A stretch of 64,000 nt of DNA from Ichthyophis bannanicus (GCA_033557465.1 CM066031.1:1445293659-1445357658), one strand, 5' to 3'. Shown: positions 41,468 through 53,630, numbered from the stretch's first letter. Program-made: numbers and translations. Notes: generated from the sequence alone by a model not told the origin.

Positions 41468-42604
41468 AGTTGTAAGTGTTTTCTAGTTAATGTTAATTGA
41501 GCCAGTGGGTTTGGGTCGCCCTTCGATGGACAAACCTCCGTATCACTAAAACCACAATCACAGCAGGTACTCATATTGGAAATGTCAGATGAAACAAAGG
41601 ATTGATTCACCATGGAATCTCTCCCAGATCTAGAGCTGCTCTCATCAGAAAAGGCTGAAAAGCACATTGGCAAGACAAGGTTAAGAGGTCTGCATGGTCA
41701 ATGGATAAAAGGAGGACTTCAATTTCCAGGGCTGTCACTCCAGTACCTTTTAGAAGCACTAAATTCATTATGAAATTTAATAACAAATAACAATAAAGGA
41801 CATTATTTAGGGCAAAGAAAATTATATTTAAATATTACCTTTACTATATATAATGTCTGCAGGTAATTGATAAAACTAAGATTAACAAAAGCAGAGCTTT
41901 TCAAAAGGAACAAATATAAATTATCATATAACAGCTCAACAGTTCTATGACTTAGAGGGCAGCTCAAAGGCATTTGCTATAAATAATAGTTCTTACTACA
42001 AATGGAATGTCATAAAGCAACTTGGGAAAAAAGTCACAGCTTTAGAACTATAGAAAATCAAAGATGAGCTGAATTAATGCAAAGTGCACCCTTCAAATAA
42101 ATGTTTTCTAGTGATGTGAAGATTCAGAAAATGCTTCAACAGCAATAACTGGGATGGACGCTGTGTTGTAATAATTTGGATACACTTGACTAATGCAGTT
42201 ATTTGCAATGAGGTTGGCACAGTGCCCAAAGCAGTGAGCAAATAAATAGAGCAAAACTACTGCCTTAGTGCCTTTCTGAGACTCACAGCAAGATTTCAGC
42301 TCAGTCCAAGGGTACTGGCCACTATAACCTACTCTACTATCAACATTTGCAAAATATTTTTAGTTTCTTTTGTTCAACAGTGTGTTTTAGGTAACGATAC
42401 TTGTGAGGTATGAGCATTTTTAATCAAATTAGTATGCAACATAAGGCAGCTGCGTATTCAAATGGCTTTTCTAGCAATTTGGTTGTTTTCCCTATAATAA
42501 CAGGAAAGAACATTTTGATTTTGAAGGTGACAGAGGCAATATTACCAGAATTAAACAATCTGAATTAGCTTTTTCATGAAATGTAATATGTTTTATGCTT
42601 TTAG
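41468..42604. other. Unique AT-rich DNA, no gene
   Basis: No transposon, tandem repeat or supported open frame. Likely intron or intergenic DNA upstream of the candidate exon. Confidence 0.45.
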
Positions 42605-42679
42605 ATGGGATGCTCCAGTGCTTTCAGATGAGCCTTTCACTGTCACAGTCAATGGCCAGGAACAGAATAAGCTCTTGAG
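42605..42679 (+). CDS. Candidate host-gene exon (75 bp)
   Basis: The sequence ATGCTTTTAG precedes it (AG acceptor, short T-rich tract) and GTAGGA follows (GT donor). The only fully open frame begins at 42606 and reads WDAPVLSDEPFTVTVNGQEQ then NKLL; the other two frames have stops. The length is a multiple of three. Codon content (GAT GCT CCA GTG, GTC ACA GTC) and residue composition look like a real protein segment, unlike the AT-rich flanks, and no repeat is recognised here. I do not recognise the gene. It could be a chance open stretch, and no partner exon was found in the window. Confidence 0.35.
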
Positions 42680-43564
42680 GTAGGATTATCCTCAAATTTA
42701 ATTTTTTTTTTTGTAGAAGAAGCTAATAGCAAATGACTCGAGCAAAACTTTGGGTTCATCCCTGTTATAACTAGAGAACAAAAGCAGGCTATCACAGACA
42801 ATGATAAGTATTAAATTAGAAAACAAAGTTTTACATTTGAATTTAATGTGGAATAATATAGTTTCTAAAACAGTAGAAAATAATACATATAACATGTAAA
42901 GGCACATTTAAGATAGCATGTGCAGATCAGAAATGAGATGTCGAGGTCGAGATATTCTCAGTTCTGACAGTATTTTAGAAACGGCTCTGCCAAACCTGGA
43001 ACTGTTTCTAAACTACATAGAAGGAAGTGCAGGAGGATCCATTTTACAAATTTACTGCGTACAAAAATCAGTGGAGGAAATCCAGCAACCTACACGTGTA
43101 AGTGCCACCATGTCACAATTTGCATATGTAAATGTCAGCACTTACATGTGCATATGAACCGTTTCATAAAATAATCCTGTATTTTAAGGATTTGACCCTG
43201 GAACCGTATTACTTTGGTCGGAACAACTAAATGTCCCCCATTTTAAAAACGCGTGTCCCACTCATACACTCCTTCACATTTATATCAGCAGACTTCTCCT
43301 CTCCAGCTGAAATTTTCAAAGGGAAACTCTATTTGTATGAGACTGTTTCCATCAGAGAAATAGAAACATATACACATGCATGCACTCTGTTGTACTTCAG
43401 TCAGACACACATGCACATGCATTCAAGCAATCTGTGTCATCTTTCTACACCGCTTGCATTGATTACTTGGACTAGTAGACCACTCACTTCCAGGAGACTG
43501 GGAAACAACAATGGACTCTCCTTCAAAAACAACCGGAGTGGTGTGAGCTACAGTCGTCTTTAGA
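42680..43564. other. Mostly unique DNA, no gene supported
   Basis: AT-rich, with CACACATGCACATGCATT-type simple sequence near 43400. A 110-codon frame at 43231-43563 has no recognisable motif. Confidence 0.4.
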
Positions 43565-44005
43565 ACACGTTTTGTCTATAAGACCCGGCCTAAAGTCAGT
43601 AATAAATGATACTGAACTGTTTGATGAGTTCTCTTGTCTGAAGTCATTTGTTTCTGAAGAAAAAGTTAAAGAATGGAAAAAAATAGACACCACGGTTGAT
43701 GAACAATGGAAGGTGGTGTTTGGATACCTCGAAAGTAATGAGGTGCCATATAAAAACTTATGCAAACTGGTTGAATTCTTTTTATGTTTGCCAGGTTCCA
43801 ATGTTCCAACTAAAAGGTGATTTTCAATCATGAACAAAGTCTACAGAAAAAGCCCAACTGCATGTAGAGACTTTTAAATGTCTAATGATTGTAAAGTACA
43901 ATTCTGAGTTGAGTTGCCCAGAATTTTTTAATTATCTTAGCGGAAATATTGCTATTTTGAAGAAAATTCACTCTGTAGAGAAATACAATTTGTCCTGTTT
44001 GGCAC
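43565..44005 (+). pseudogene. hAT transposase C-terminal relic
   Basis: 43572-43820 reads DEFSCLKSFVSEEKVKEWKK, YLESNEVPYKNLCKLVEFFL and CLPGSNVPTKR. After a stop come FSIMNKV and, lower, FFNYLSGNIAILKKIHSVEK. This follows the hAT C-terminal dimerisation block ('L...VL.LPGTNA..ERVFS.MN' ... 'F...I..N..LL..IHSSEKY'). The tail is broken by stops at 43818 and beyond. No inverted ends were found. A different region of an hAT protein from the relic at 60-640. Confidence 0.72.
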
Positions 44006-44039
44006 ATTTGTGAATAAAGTTATAAACCTAGCCTACTGA

Positions 44040-44230
44040 TTAAAATCTGGGTTAAAACTAAAATTGTAATTATAAAGATATTTTTTATTTTCCTTAACTC
44101 CTTAACCCCCTATCCCTACCCCGCCTTCGGCCCCCCCATGCCCCCCCTCGCCCCTCCCCCCAAAAATACAGTAACTGCAGAGACAGCAATTGTGCAGGCT
44201 TTAGCGTATTGGGGGGGGGGGGTGGAAGTA
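44040..44230. repeat. C-rich and poly-G low-complexity tract
   Basis: CCCCC-rich blocks at 44100-44160 and a run of G at 44210-44222. Non-coding. Confidence 0.7.
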
Positions 44231-44410
44231 CAAGAAGATGAACTCATTTGCACCTATTTAGGCCACATTCTCCTTCTCAGGTCTTTCCTGCTCTTCCATA
44301 TGGCATTAAATCAAAATTATATATTCTGCATCCACAAAATCCCACCACTGGCTTCTTCTCCAACAACCTGTGCACAGCAGATCTAGAACCTTCCCCATAA
44401 AACTTACATA

Positions 44411-45525
44411 CAAACAAAGAAACATGACAGCAGAAAAAGACCACATGGCCTATCTAGTCTGCCCTTCCATATCAACCACTACAACAGTCCCCTTTTTTCC
44501 TTTAGAGATCCTCTGTATTTATCCCATACTTTTTTTAATTCAGATATGGTCATCATCTCTACCATCTCCACTGGGAGACTATTCTATGCATCTACCATTG
44601 TTTCTGTAAAGAAATATTTCCGCAAATTACTCCTGAGTCTACCCCATTTTACCCTCATCCTACATGCCCCTCATAGCAGATCTTGCTTTCAATCAAAAGA
44701 GGATCTCCTCCTGTGCATTTATGCCATGGAGGTTTGAAAAGTCTCAATCATATCTCCTCTATCTTGCCTTTCCTCTAAAGTATACATATTAAGATCCTTA
44801 AGTCTGTCCTCATATGCTTTACGAGTATAACAAAGACCACTAACCATTTTAGTAGCCACCCTCTGTACCAACTCCATCCTCTTTATATCCTTATGAAGGT
44901 GCGGTCTCCAGAATTGCACACAATACTCCAAATGAGGTCCCACCAAAAACCTATACAGAGGCACTATCACCTCCTTTCTTCTGCTAGCCATTCCTCTCCC
45001 TATGCACCCAAGCATCCTTCTAGCTTTCGCCATCATCTTTTCTACCTGTTTAGCTATTTTAACATCATCAGACACAATCACACCCAGGTCCGATTCTTCT
45101 TTTGTGGACAGAAATACTTCACCCCTATACTATATTGCTCCCTTGGATTGCTGCAGCCCAAATGCATGACCTTGCATTTTTTAACATTAAATCTCAGCTG
45201 CCAAATTCTAGACCATTCGTCAAACTTAGCTAGATCCCTCCTCATGTTATCTATACCTTCCTGGGTGTCTACTATATTGCAGATTTTGATATCATCCACA
45301 AAGAGGTTAACCTTACCAAACAGCACTTCCACAATATCACTAATAAAGATATTAAAAAGAATCGGACCAAGGACAGATCCCTGGGGCACACCACTGGTAA
45401 CCTCCTCCTCAAAATGAGCTCTGTTTATCTGTACCCTTTGTCGCCTCCCACTCAACCAGTTTCTAACCCAAGCAGTACCTTTAGGGTCTATCCCTAGGGT
45501 GCGAGAAAATATCCCTCTCAATATC
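44411..45525 (-). mobile_element. CR1-B LINE, 3' fragment (antisense)
   Basis: The minus-strand protein from about 45515 reads LSGRRQRVQINRAHFEEEVT, SGVPQGSVLGPILFNIF and FVDDIKICNIVD (the FADD position reads FVDD), then NVKKCKVMHLGCSNPREQY. After a frame change it reads ARRMLGCIGRGMASRRKE and LEYCVQFWRPHLHKDIKRME. The 3' end, with the complement of GAAACATGACAGCAGAAAAA, lies at 44411-44480. Confidence 0.85.
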
Positions 45526-46040
45526 CTCTTTGGTGAGACCTCATTTGGAGTATTGTGTGCAACTCCGGAGACCATGCCTTCAAAAGGATGGAGTCTGTGC
45601 AGAAGGGCCAACCAAAATGGGCATATGGGAATAGTCTAAGATATCCCTATATCTCAATATGTATACTTTGGAGGAAAGGCAGAGAGCAGATAGGATAGAG
45701 ATGTCTAAATACCTCCATGGCATAAATGCACAGGTGGAGAGTTTCTTTCAATTGAAATTAAGCTCTGCAACCAGGGGGGCATAAGATAAAGAAGAAAGGG
45801 CAGAAACTCAGGAGTAATTTGTAGAAATATTTCTTTACAAAAATAATTGTAGATGCATGGAATAGTGTCCTAGAGGAGGTAGTAGAAACGATGACTGTAT
45901 CTGAATTTGAGAAATCATAGGACAGACACAGATGTTCTCTAAAGGAAAAAAGGGACTATAAAGATTAGTAGTTCATATGGAATGGCAGGCTGAATAGACT
46001 GTATGGATTTTATCTGGCATTATTTTTCTATCCTTCTATG
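45526..46040 (+). mobile_element. CR1-B LINE, 3' fragment (sense), head-to-head with the previous
   Basis: Begins GGTGAGACCTCATTTGGAGT, then TATTGTGTGCAACTCC, continues through ATGTATACTTTGGAGGAAAG and CAGAACTCAGGAGTAA-type sequence to the 3' UTR (TCATATGGAATGGCAGGC). It repeats, in opposite orientation, the region found at 44411-44950. Heavily mutated. Confidence 0.75.
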
Positions 46041-46446
46041 CATCTCTCCCTGGCATTCTGCACCTCCCACAGCAAAAAGATTCTCTGTCTCTGTCCCCCT
46101 TGATCAAACATCTCCTCTGTCTCTCCTTGTCCTCCCTCTCATTCAGTGGCAAAAAGATTATCTTTCTGTCCTCCCTCCCTCACCAGTTCAGCATTTTTCC
46201 TCACTCTACCTCCTGAACCACTTATTCTCTACTCTTTTTTAACTCTCCAGCAACTAGCATCTTCATTCCCTCTCTCACCCTCCCTTCCCAGCGTCTTGCA
46301 CCCCTTCTCTCCCGACATCTAGTATCTTAGATTAATCCTGTAACTCCCTGATCCTCATACCAGTGAGTTCTTTCCAAATCAAGCCATCCTCCCTGTCCCC
46401 TCTGCTGGTAATGAAACAGCTTAGGTGCAGGACCTTTCCAACACAG
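46041..46446. other. CT-rich low-complexity DNA, no gene
   Basis: CTCTGTCTCC/CCCTCCCTC-type sequence with only short, compositionally biased open frames. Confidence 0.5.
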
Positions 46447-46542
46447 GTGCACCCCTCTCAGGCCCTCCCAGGCTTTCCCACTCTGATGCGAAAAGTATGT
46501 GTCAGAGAGGGTGGGATAGGGAGGGCCTGAGAGGCGGGCCTA
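46447..46542. repeat. Imperfect inverted repeat (~32-bp arms)
   Basis: CCCCTCTCAGGCCCTCCCAG...CCCACTCTG on the left pairs with CAGAGAGGGTGGGATAGGGA then GGGCCTGAGAGG on the right. No target duplication was established. Confidence 0.6.
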
Positions 46543-47822
46543 GGTCAGAAAGGCCTAGTGCCCATGCGTTTGATTACCGGCACCACGGAGGGGGAGGGCT
46601 TGATTTGAAGTGAGGAAGCCATCTATGCCCCAGTTACTATCTGATCAGCCCAGCCATAGGGAATTCTGATCCCGAAGGAGATGTAATTTATGTGGAGCCG
46701 TGTGTGATCGCTGCTGGGCATCTTGCTGCTGCTGCTGCTTGTTCTCTGCCTGCCTCAGTACTCTAAGCCTTTGCCACCCTGTGCACAGGGGGTCCTGGCT
46801 TTGGAAGCACAGGGGAAGGAAACCATAGCTAGCGGTTGGCAGAAAACCGGCCATCTTTGGCTGGTTTTACCATCCTGTCAGCCACTAGTCTGTAGCTTGT
46901 AAAACTGACTGGGCCGGCCTAAAACCAGTCAGTTGGCAACCATAGGGATTTCAAGGAGTAAGCTAGACAAGGTGTTATGCAAGACATGAGGCAATGGATG
47001 GGATACAAAGAGTAAACAAAATGGTGGGTAAGAGTGAATTAATCTCCCTTTCCATAGAGGATGGAAATTTTAGACTGCCACAAACGTCCTTATTACAACA
47101 TGAAATCATGTGGAAGGTCAGCTTCACTGTTATGGAGACCCTAGTGAATGAAATAGTAACATGTAAGGTAAAGGAAAGCCAAGTAACAGTTAGCTCCACT
47201 TTGGATTTTGGTGCAAGCAAGGCAGGAATGACTGAGGGATCATTCCTATCCCATGACAACATCAAGCTGAAGGGTTCTGGGGGATGAAAGGGGAAAACTG
47301 GGTAGGGCCTTATTGAAGACTGGAGGAGGAAGTTTAGATAATTTGGGACAGTGTTTAACCACAAGTCTTTACCTGTAACAAATTCATGTGTTGGATGAGA
47401 GGGAATTCTTATTTGCACCACTGATTACAAGGGATTGTTTTGATTGCGGGGATGGTATTCAATAGAGACTTGCAGCTCCTTTTACATGGCAGCCCATACA
47501 GCAGCAACATCACAAAGCACCTTAGCCTGGCAATGCTCCTGTCTTAGATTGTGTAACCCTTGCAGGCCTGGTGCAAAGATTAGAGGCATACTAGGATGGC
47601 CCCTCCATCTTGCTGCCCCCCCTCCTGTGGGCACACTGCCCCTATTGCCACCACTGCTGCCCCTCTCTGGGGCTTGCAATGGCAGCAATCAGGACCGGCC
47701 CTAGGCATGTGCGGGCATGTTGCCCATACATGGCCCACACCATGAGGAGCCGCACGCCTGACCAGCTTAAGAGGAAGCTGGTGAGACCTGAAGCCCGACT
47801 CACTGGCTCACCTCTTCACAAC
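46543..47822. other. No gene recognised
   Basis: Short GC-richer stretches (46560-46900, 47480-47700) with overlapping frames on both strands and no domain. No repeat family was assigned. Confidence 0.35.
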
Positions 47823-48022
47823 TGTGGGAGCATTTTCCTTCACTCCTGTGGCTGTGATAACTCACAGTCACTGGCACCGCTGTATTCTTAAAGGTTAAAC
47901 AGGGACACTACATGTCTTGCATAAGAAACAGGAAGTGCCTCTACTTCACTTCTAAGAACTCAGTGGTGCCAGCAGCTATGACTTAGCACAGCTGCAGGAG
48001 TGAAGGAATACGCTCCCACAGC
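47823..48022. repeat. Foldback repeat (~37-bp arms)
   Basis: TGTGGGAGCATTTTCCTTCA, CTCCTGTGGCTGTG at the left pairs with CAGCTGCAGGAGTGAAGGAA, TACGCTCCCACA at the right. This is likely a small non-autonomous DNA element. Confidence 0.6.
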
Positions 48023-48119
48023 ATAAACAATGCAGCTATGGGCCACAGGGAGGAGGGGGAAAGGTAGCAGCTAGGTCATATGGAGGAGGAGGAAAAAGAG
48101 CTGCTGGCCACAGGGAGCT

Positions 48120-48680
48120 GGGGGGGGGGGGGGACACTGACACTGGCACTGGAAGAGGACTGCTGCTGGGGGGCTCAGACTGGAGGAAGGACTGAAATGG
48201 GAGGAGGACAGGAAAGGGACTAATGCTGGGGGAAGGGGGAATGGACGGTAGATGATGCTGGGAGGGACTGGGACTGGAGGGGGACTGATAATGAGAGGCT
48301 AGGACTAGAAATGGGCTGATACTGGGTGACTGGTACTAGAAAGGAGCTAATACTGGGAGGGACTGGAACTGGAGGAGGACTGATACCGGGATCTAGGACT
48401 GAAAATGGACTGATGCTGGGGCATGGGGGAACTGGGACTGGAAGGGAAATGATGATGGGAAAAATTGGGACTGAAGGAGGACTGATGTTGCAGCGGCTGG
48501 AACAAGAAGAGGACTACTCCTGGGGGGCTAGGATTGGAATTGTGCTGATGCTGAGGGATTGGGGGACTGCAACTAGAAGGGAGATGTTGCTGGGAGGGGC
48601 TGTATAGAAGGGAGCTGATGCTGGGGGAGGTCTGGAGGGGGTGATGTTGGGGCTGGGGGATTGAAAGGGGGCATATGCTG
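48120..48680. repeat. G-rich minisatellite, unit roughly 35-40 bp
   Basis: Variant tandem units built on GGACTGATGCTGGGGG + ACTGGGACTGGAAG, about 14 copies with variable spacing, preceded by a poly-G run at 48120-48132. Open frames through it (48326-48607) are by-products of the repeat. Confidence 0.78.
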
Positions 48681-48956
48681 GAGTCAATGGAGAAATAAAG
48701 AAGCTGGGGGAGTGAGGATGGAGAAGGAAGTAGCTGGATGGGTGTGGAGAAGGGATGTAGGAGGCAGGAGGGTACTAGGGACAGGGAGATGGGGGAAAGC
48801 AGGGACTGGGACTTAAGTGGAGACTTTAAAATTGGGTGGGAGAAAAGAAGAAGGCAGACTCTAAGATTGGCTGGGTATTGGGGAGTAAGTAAGGACTTAG
48901 GTGGTAGGCATGCAACTCCAGCTTCAGAAAGATCGCAGCATCATGCAGCACCATCC

Positions 48957-49106
48957 CTAGCTTCATCTTTCTTTCTCTGAGTCAGCAATAGCAGCCAATG
49001 CTGCCTGTAGCATTCACTTCCAGAGTGCAGGGCCATTCACCAGAAATGAATGCTATAGGCAGCACTGGCTGCTGCATGCTGACTCAGAAAAAGAAAGATG
49101 AAGCTG
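48957..49106. repeat. Foldback repeat (~60-bp arms)
   Basis: TAGCTTCATCTTTCTTTCTC, TGAGTCAGCAATAGCAGCCA at the left is complementary to TGGCTGCTGCATGCTGACTC, AGAAAAAGAAAGATGAAGCT at the right. Another partial copy of the arm follows at 49112-49150 (CTTTCTGCTGCTGACTCAGA). Confidence 0.7.
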
Positions 49107-49339
49107 GAGATGGTGCTATGTGATCTTTCTGCTGCTGACTCAGAGAAAGAAAGAAGTCGCCAGGGATGGTGCCACACAATATTTTTTCCTGGGGGTGGGG
49201 AAGAGAGAAGGAGAAAAAGAGAGATGGGATATGCTGGATTGGGGGAGGGGGGCAGGATCCTACCAAATTAGAAATGTGCCCTATATGACTCATGAATCTG
49301 GTGCCCCCTCCCCACCCAACCATGCCATGATGGTCTTTA

Positions 49340-49860
49340 TCCTATCTTCTCAATTCTTTCTCTTTTCTAGGGTATACATATTTAAAGCCTCCAGCCTCTT
49401 CTCATATGTCTTGTGATGGAGGCTCCCTACTATTTTTTGTCACTTTCTCTGCACTGATTCCAGCCTCTTTATGTCCTTAGCGAGATACAGTCTCCAAAAC
49501 TGAACACAATACTCCAAGTGAGGCCTTATCAGTACCCTGTACTGCAGAATTATCACATTCTGCTTCCTAATTATTATATCTCTCTCTATGCAGCTAGCAT
49601 TCTTGGGTCCTTGACCACCGCTTTGTCACACTGTTTCATCACCTTGAGATCCTCGGACATTATCACCCCAAAGTCTCTATCCTGGTCTGTGCACATCTGC
49701 CTCTCCCCTATTGCATATAGCTCCCTTGGGTTTCTGCATCCCAAACATATCACTCTGTACTCTTTTGCATTAAAGATTAACTACTAAATATTCAACCAGT
49801 CTTCTAGTTTTTGTAGATCAGTTCTCATTTTGTCTATTTCCTTCAGGGTATTCACTCTAC
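49340..49860 (-). mobile_element. CR1-like LINE, ORF2 C-terminal fragment (divergent)
   Basis: Antisense sequence matches the order of CR1 C-terminal motifs: EYCVQFWRLYLAKDIKRLE-like near 49500-49450, 'LGMQKPKGAICNRGE' near 49730 and a DRDFGVIMSEDLKVMKQC-like stretch near 49690-49640. All frames carry stops. More divergent than families A and B. Confidence 0.65.
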
Positions 49861-50979
49861 GATATGATAAGTCCTTCTATAGATACTTCACTTAAATATA
49901 GCTTGCTCTCTGTGTCCAAAATGCAGATCTCTGTTTCAGAGAGTGGGGTACAACAGATTATCCATAAGAATTAGGGGTCTACAGAGATGACCAATAGGGT
50001 CAAAAATCACATCGTGAGCTTGGGAATAAAAGCAGGGAGACTGATATGAAACAGGAGGGAATGGGTCACATGCACCTTTCAGCCTATAAAAGTAAAGACT
50101 GCATGACTCTTGAAGGTAGCTGATTTGCTCTAGGCAGCATAGCTCACAACATAATATAAATATGCAAACACTAAGAGAGTAATTTTAGAAGCTCTATTCC
50201 TGATTTGGACTCATGAAAATGGTTATCCAGACATGCAAATCACAAAGACATCCCCAAAGCCATTTTAGAAAGCCTGAAGATACACATGTAGGTGCAATCA
50301 TGTCCAAATTGGTCATGAGCATGCCTGGGGGAGTATAGAAGGGAGTCCGTAAATATTCACATGCATGCATGAATTCCAACAGTGCCTTGCATTTGCTATC
50401 ACTATCAGGGCACAGACAGGATTCGTAAAGATGCTTGTTTCAACAATGTAATAACTGTATGATGAACAGGGAAATGGCATTTCACTCTTTCAAAAAATAC
50501 CCACCAGTATATAAGATATGCAATTCTTCAGGCACCCATGCAGCAAGATATCCCCATATGCAAAATGGCAAGCTGGGACTTACAAGGGGGAGAGATCCAC
50601 AGCAGCAATCTGTGATAAGGCAGCATGCACATTTATGTCCCCTATTCTATGGATGCGCATATACAACATGCTCAAGTTCCTAAACTGCAGTGACTTCCTA
50701 CACATGGCTAGCTCATAACTCTATGCGTTCCTGACACGTGTATCTTTCAGGGTGGAGAAAGGTTGATTTTACAAGGTTCATACATGTGACCACCTTCTCA
50801 ACTGCCCCTCCTGCTGCATATTGAATGTCCATTCCATTTCATAGCAAGATGTCCTTTCTAAAATGTGCCTTCACATGTGTGAGCAGAATGCATTATATGC
50901 TATTATAATCAGAATATTCAGTAGTGGGAATCTGAGAAAGGAAATTTGGATTTAGCTCATGCATTCTCTGAAGTTCAAA
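49861..50979. other. No gene recognised
   Basis: AT-rich sequence with ACACATGTAG/ACATGTGTAT-type motifs, perhaps from old non-autonomous DNA elements (GTAATTTTAGAAGCTC near 50177, GGTTGATTTTACAAGG near 50761). Ends are not clear enough to define. Confidence 0.35.
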
Positions 50980-51150
50980 GCAAGCTATATTCAAGTATAG
51001 CAGGTAATCTTCTGTCCCCAGATGGCTTATAATTTAAGTTTATATGTGAAGTAATGGAGGATTAAATAACTTGCCCACGATCACAAGGAGCGACAGTGGG
51101 ATTTGAACCTGGCACCCCTGTCTTTATAGCCCATAATTCTAACCATGAGC
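50980..51150 (-). repeat. CORE-SINE-like repeat (antisense, old)
   Basis: GTAATGGAGGATTAAATAAC, TTGCCCACGATCACAAGGAG, then GGGATTTGAACCTGGCACCC. The complement gives a B box (GGTTCAAATCCC) followed by the CORE segment. It matches 20500-20690 and the head of the SINE at 40194. Confidence 0.6.
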
Positions 51151-51350
51151 ATTCAATGAACCTCAGAGAGCACTTGATTCATATTCTAATCAATGTTACT
51201 CATAAAACAAGTTACTGTTTTGGAATGCAGAATAACAGCTAAGCTAAGTAATTAAAAGATTTTTGAACTGCTCTTGTTTTGTCTCTGTGGGAATCTACCT
51301 AATACATATACCTTTATTTGATGCTCAAATAGTAAACTGAATATTTAAAG

Positions 51351-51771
51351 GGTAATTTTATAAAGTCATACTTAGTTAATGTGTGTTTTAACACATGCCA
51401 ATCATGCCTGTTTTATAAAGTCAAAACGCACATACTTAACTATAAAATAAGGGTGTAAAGGTTTGTATATATGCAATAAATCTAGGTATGATCACTTACA
51501 CCAACCCTAGGGATAGTATAAATGTCCATACCTAGATTTTTAAAGAAAGTTTATAAATTATACTATTTTATATTTTATGTGAAGATGTGTAATTTGCTCA
51601 TGCTTCAACTAAGCTCTGCCCATGTGCCTGCCCATAGTGAAAGCATGTGCCATTGAATAGCTACCAGTTAAAGTAAGCATGTAAAAGTCCATTCATGCAT
51701 GTAAATCACTAAAACAGGTGATTTTGTTAATGGCACATATCTTTATGCAGCTTCTTGCTAAATTATCCTCT
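51351..51771. repeat. Possible non-autonomous DNA element
   Basis: AAAGGGTAATTTTATAAAGT at the left resembles the complement of GCTAAATTATCCTCTTT at the right. A related start, GGGGGTGATTTTGTAAGAC, follows directly at 51774. Inner sequence is rich in GTGTAAATG/CATACTTA motifs. Ends are imperfect and no duplication was found. Confidence 0.35.
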
Positions 51772-51837
51772 TTGGGGGTGATTTTGTAAGACTTAAGTGC
51801 GTGAATGGGCATTTATGTGTGTACTTACATACAGTGG

Positions 51838-52065
51838 AATGCAGGAACAGCCTAGTGGTTAGAACAACAGCCTAGTACCTAATTGATCAGGGTTCAATTC
51901 CCACTGGCACTCCTTGTGAAGTTGTGACCTTAGGCTAGTCATTTTATCCTTCATTGCCTTGGAAGAAAAAGCCTGGCAATCTACTACTGGTCATACCTTG
52001 CCAAGAAAACCTAGGGGCCACTAGGTTGCCAGGACTCAGCATTGACTTGATAGCACTTTAAAAAA
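51838..52065 (+). repeat. CORE-SINE with RTE-type tail
   Basis: Head TAGTGGTTAGAACAACAG, B box GGTTCAATTCCCAC (about 51891), core GTGACCTTAGGCTAGTCATT and tail AGGACTCAGCATTGACTTGA. Same family as 40194-40414, about 20% diverged by eye. Ends in an A-rich run. Confidence 0.82.
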
Positions 52066-52989
52066 AAGGTGTGTAAATGGGTATGTGTATGCTTACAGAA
52101 TAGTGACCTCCATAAGCACTTGCATGTCACTATGCATAAGTGCCACAGGGACATGCACAGGGATGGTGCTTGGGCAGAGCATAGGTGTGGCCTCTGCTGG
52201 AACACTCAAATTACAAAATACTATGGCTTAAGTGTGGCAGATCACTGATCTAAGCATAACAACTTACACCTGCTCTGTGTACTACTTACCTATTTGAACA
52301 TCAGAGTTCTTCATCCTGATTTGAGAGTAATGATCAAGTACAACTTGAGGATGTTTCTGCACTATTAGATACCTCTGACACTGAAGCAGTGACTTTAAAT
52401 ACTCTTTTGGTTACTTTTACTATTTCATCATATAAAAGGTAGTTTCACCTGTAGCAGGTTTTCTCCGTGGACATCAGGAATAAGTCCTCACATATGTGTG
52501 ACATCCCTGAAGGAGCCCCATGTGGGAACACTCCCCAGTTTCTATTGGAAGCTTTTGGGAGGCTCCACCATGCCTCCATGCCTCCTTCCCGCCTGCCACC
52601 ACAGCTCCATCTTGATTCAATCTGATAACATGGCTGTAGTAGAAGACAACTCCTTGGGGAAGTGGGAGGGTTGTGAGGACTTATTACTGCTGTCCATGGA
52701 GAACACCTGCTACAGGTGAGTAACTACCTTTTCTATGTGGACAAGCAGGAATGAGTCCTCATGTATGGTATTCCCAAGCTACAGGCTACCAAAAACTGAG
52801 GAGGACAACGAGAAGCCCAACAGGGGCAAAATGCAACTGCAACATGGCAACAGGCCTAATGGCCAAGAGACCAACTATATACAATAGCTGTAATTCTCTC
52901 TTCCCTTTCTTTTTGGTAGCCTGGATAGAATAGAATGGGCCTAGAGGAGATGGAGTTGGATTCCAATCGCCAAACAGATTCCAGAGTTC

Positions 52990-53620
52990 AGATTGGCCAA
53001 AGTTGCTGTAGCATCAATAATCCCCGTCTAGGCAATAGTGAGATGTGCAAGTGTGGACTAAAGACCACATTGCAGCCCTGGAGATCTCTTCCATGGAGAC
53101 TGAGCATAGGTTGGCCACTAACGCAGCCATAACTCCAACATTGTGAGCTGTTGCATGACCATCAAGGCTCAGGCCTGCCTGGGCATGAGCGAAAGAGATA
53201 TAGTCTGCCAGCCAAATTGAAAGAGAGTGTTTGGAAATGGCAGTCCCTAGCTTACTGAGGTCAAAAGAAACAAAAAGCCAGATGGACCTTCTGTCTCTTT
53301 GTCTCTCCAAGTAGAAGGCTAAGGCTTACTTACAGTCCAGCATGTGAAACACAGCATCCCCTTTGTGGGCATGAGGTGTCGGGAAAAATGTTAGAAGAAT
53401 AATTGACTAATTAAGGTGGAAATACAATGCCACTTTTGGAAGGAATTTAGGATAAGTATGAAAGACCACTCTGTTAGCTGGAATTTGGTATAAGGCGGAT
53501 GAACCATGAACCAAGTATTTTGGTGGTGGTGAGAAGCGAGGAGGAATGTGACAAATTCTATCTACCCTTTTTGATGTCTAGGACATCTGCACCTTGCCCA
53601 CTCAAAATCTTAAATTACAG
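52990..53620 (-). pseudogene. DIRS-2 tyrosine recombinase
   Basis: Readable pieces: FLPKVALYFHLN then a stop and 'FFPTPHAHKGDAVFHML', and from 53310 RQRDRRSIWLFVSFDLSKLG, GHATAHNVGVMAALVA, SRAAMWSLVHTCTSHYCLD. The catalytic Tyr (HYCLD) is kept, but the H-x-x-R motif reads HNVG, so the second arginine is lost. Inactive. Confidence 0.8.
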
Positions 53621-53630
53621 AGGTGTAAGG

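Noticed and set aside
48326..48607. A 93-codon frame rich in Gly and Thr
   Set aside because: Produced by the minisatellite unit; the repeat explains it fully.
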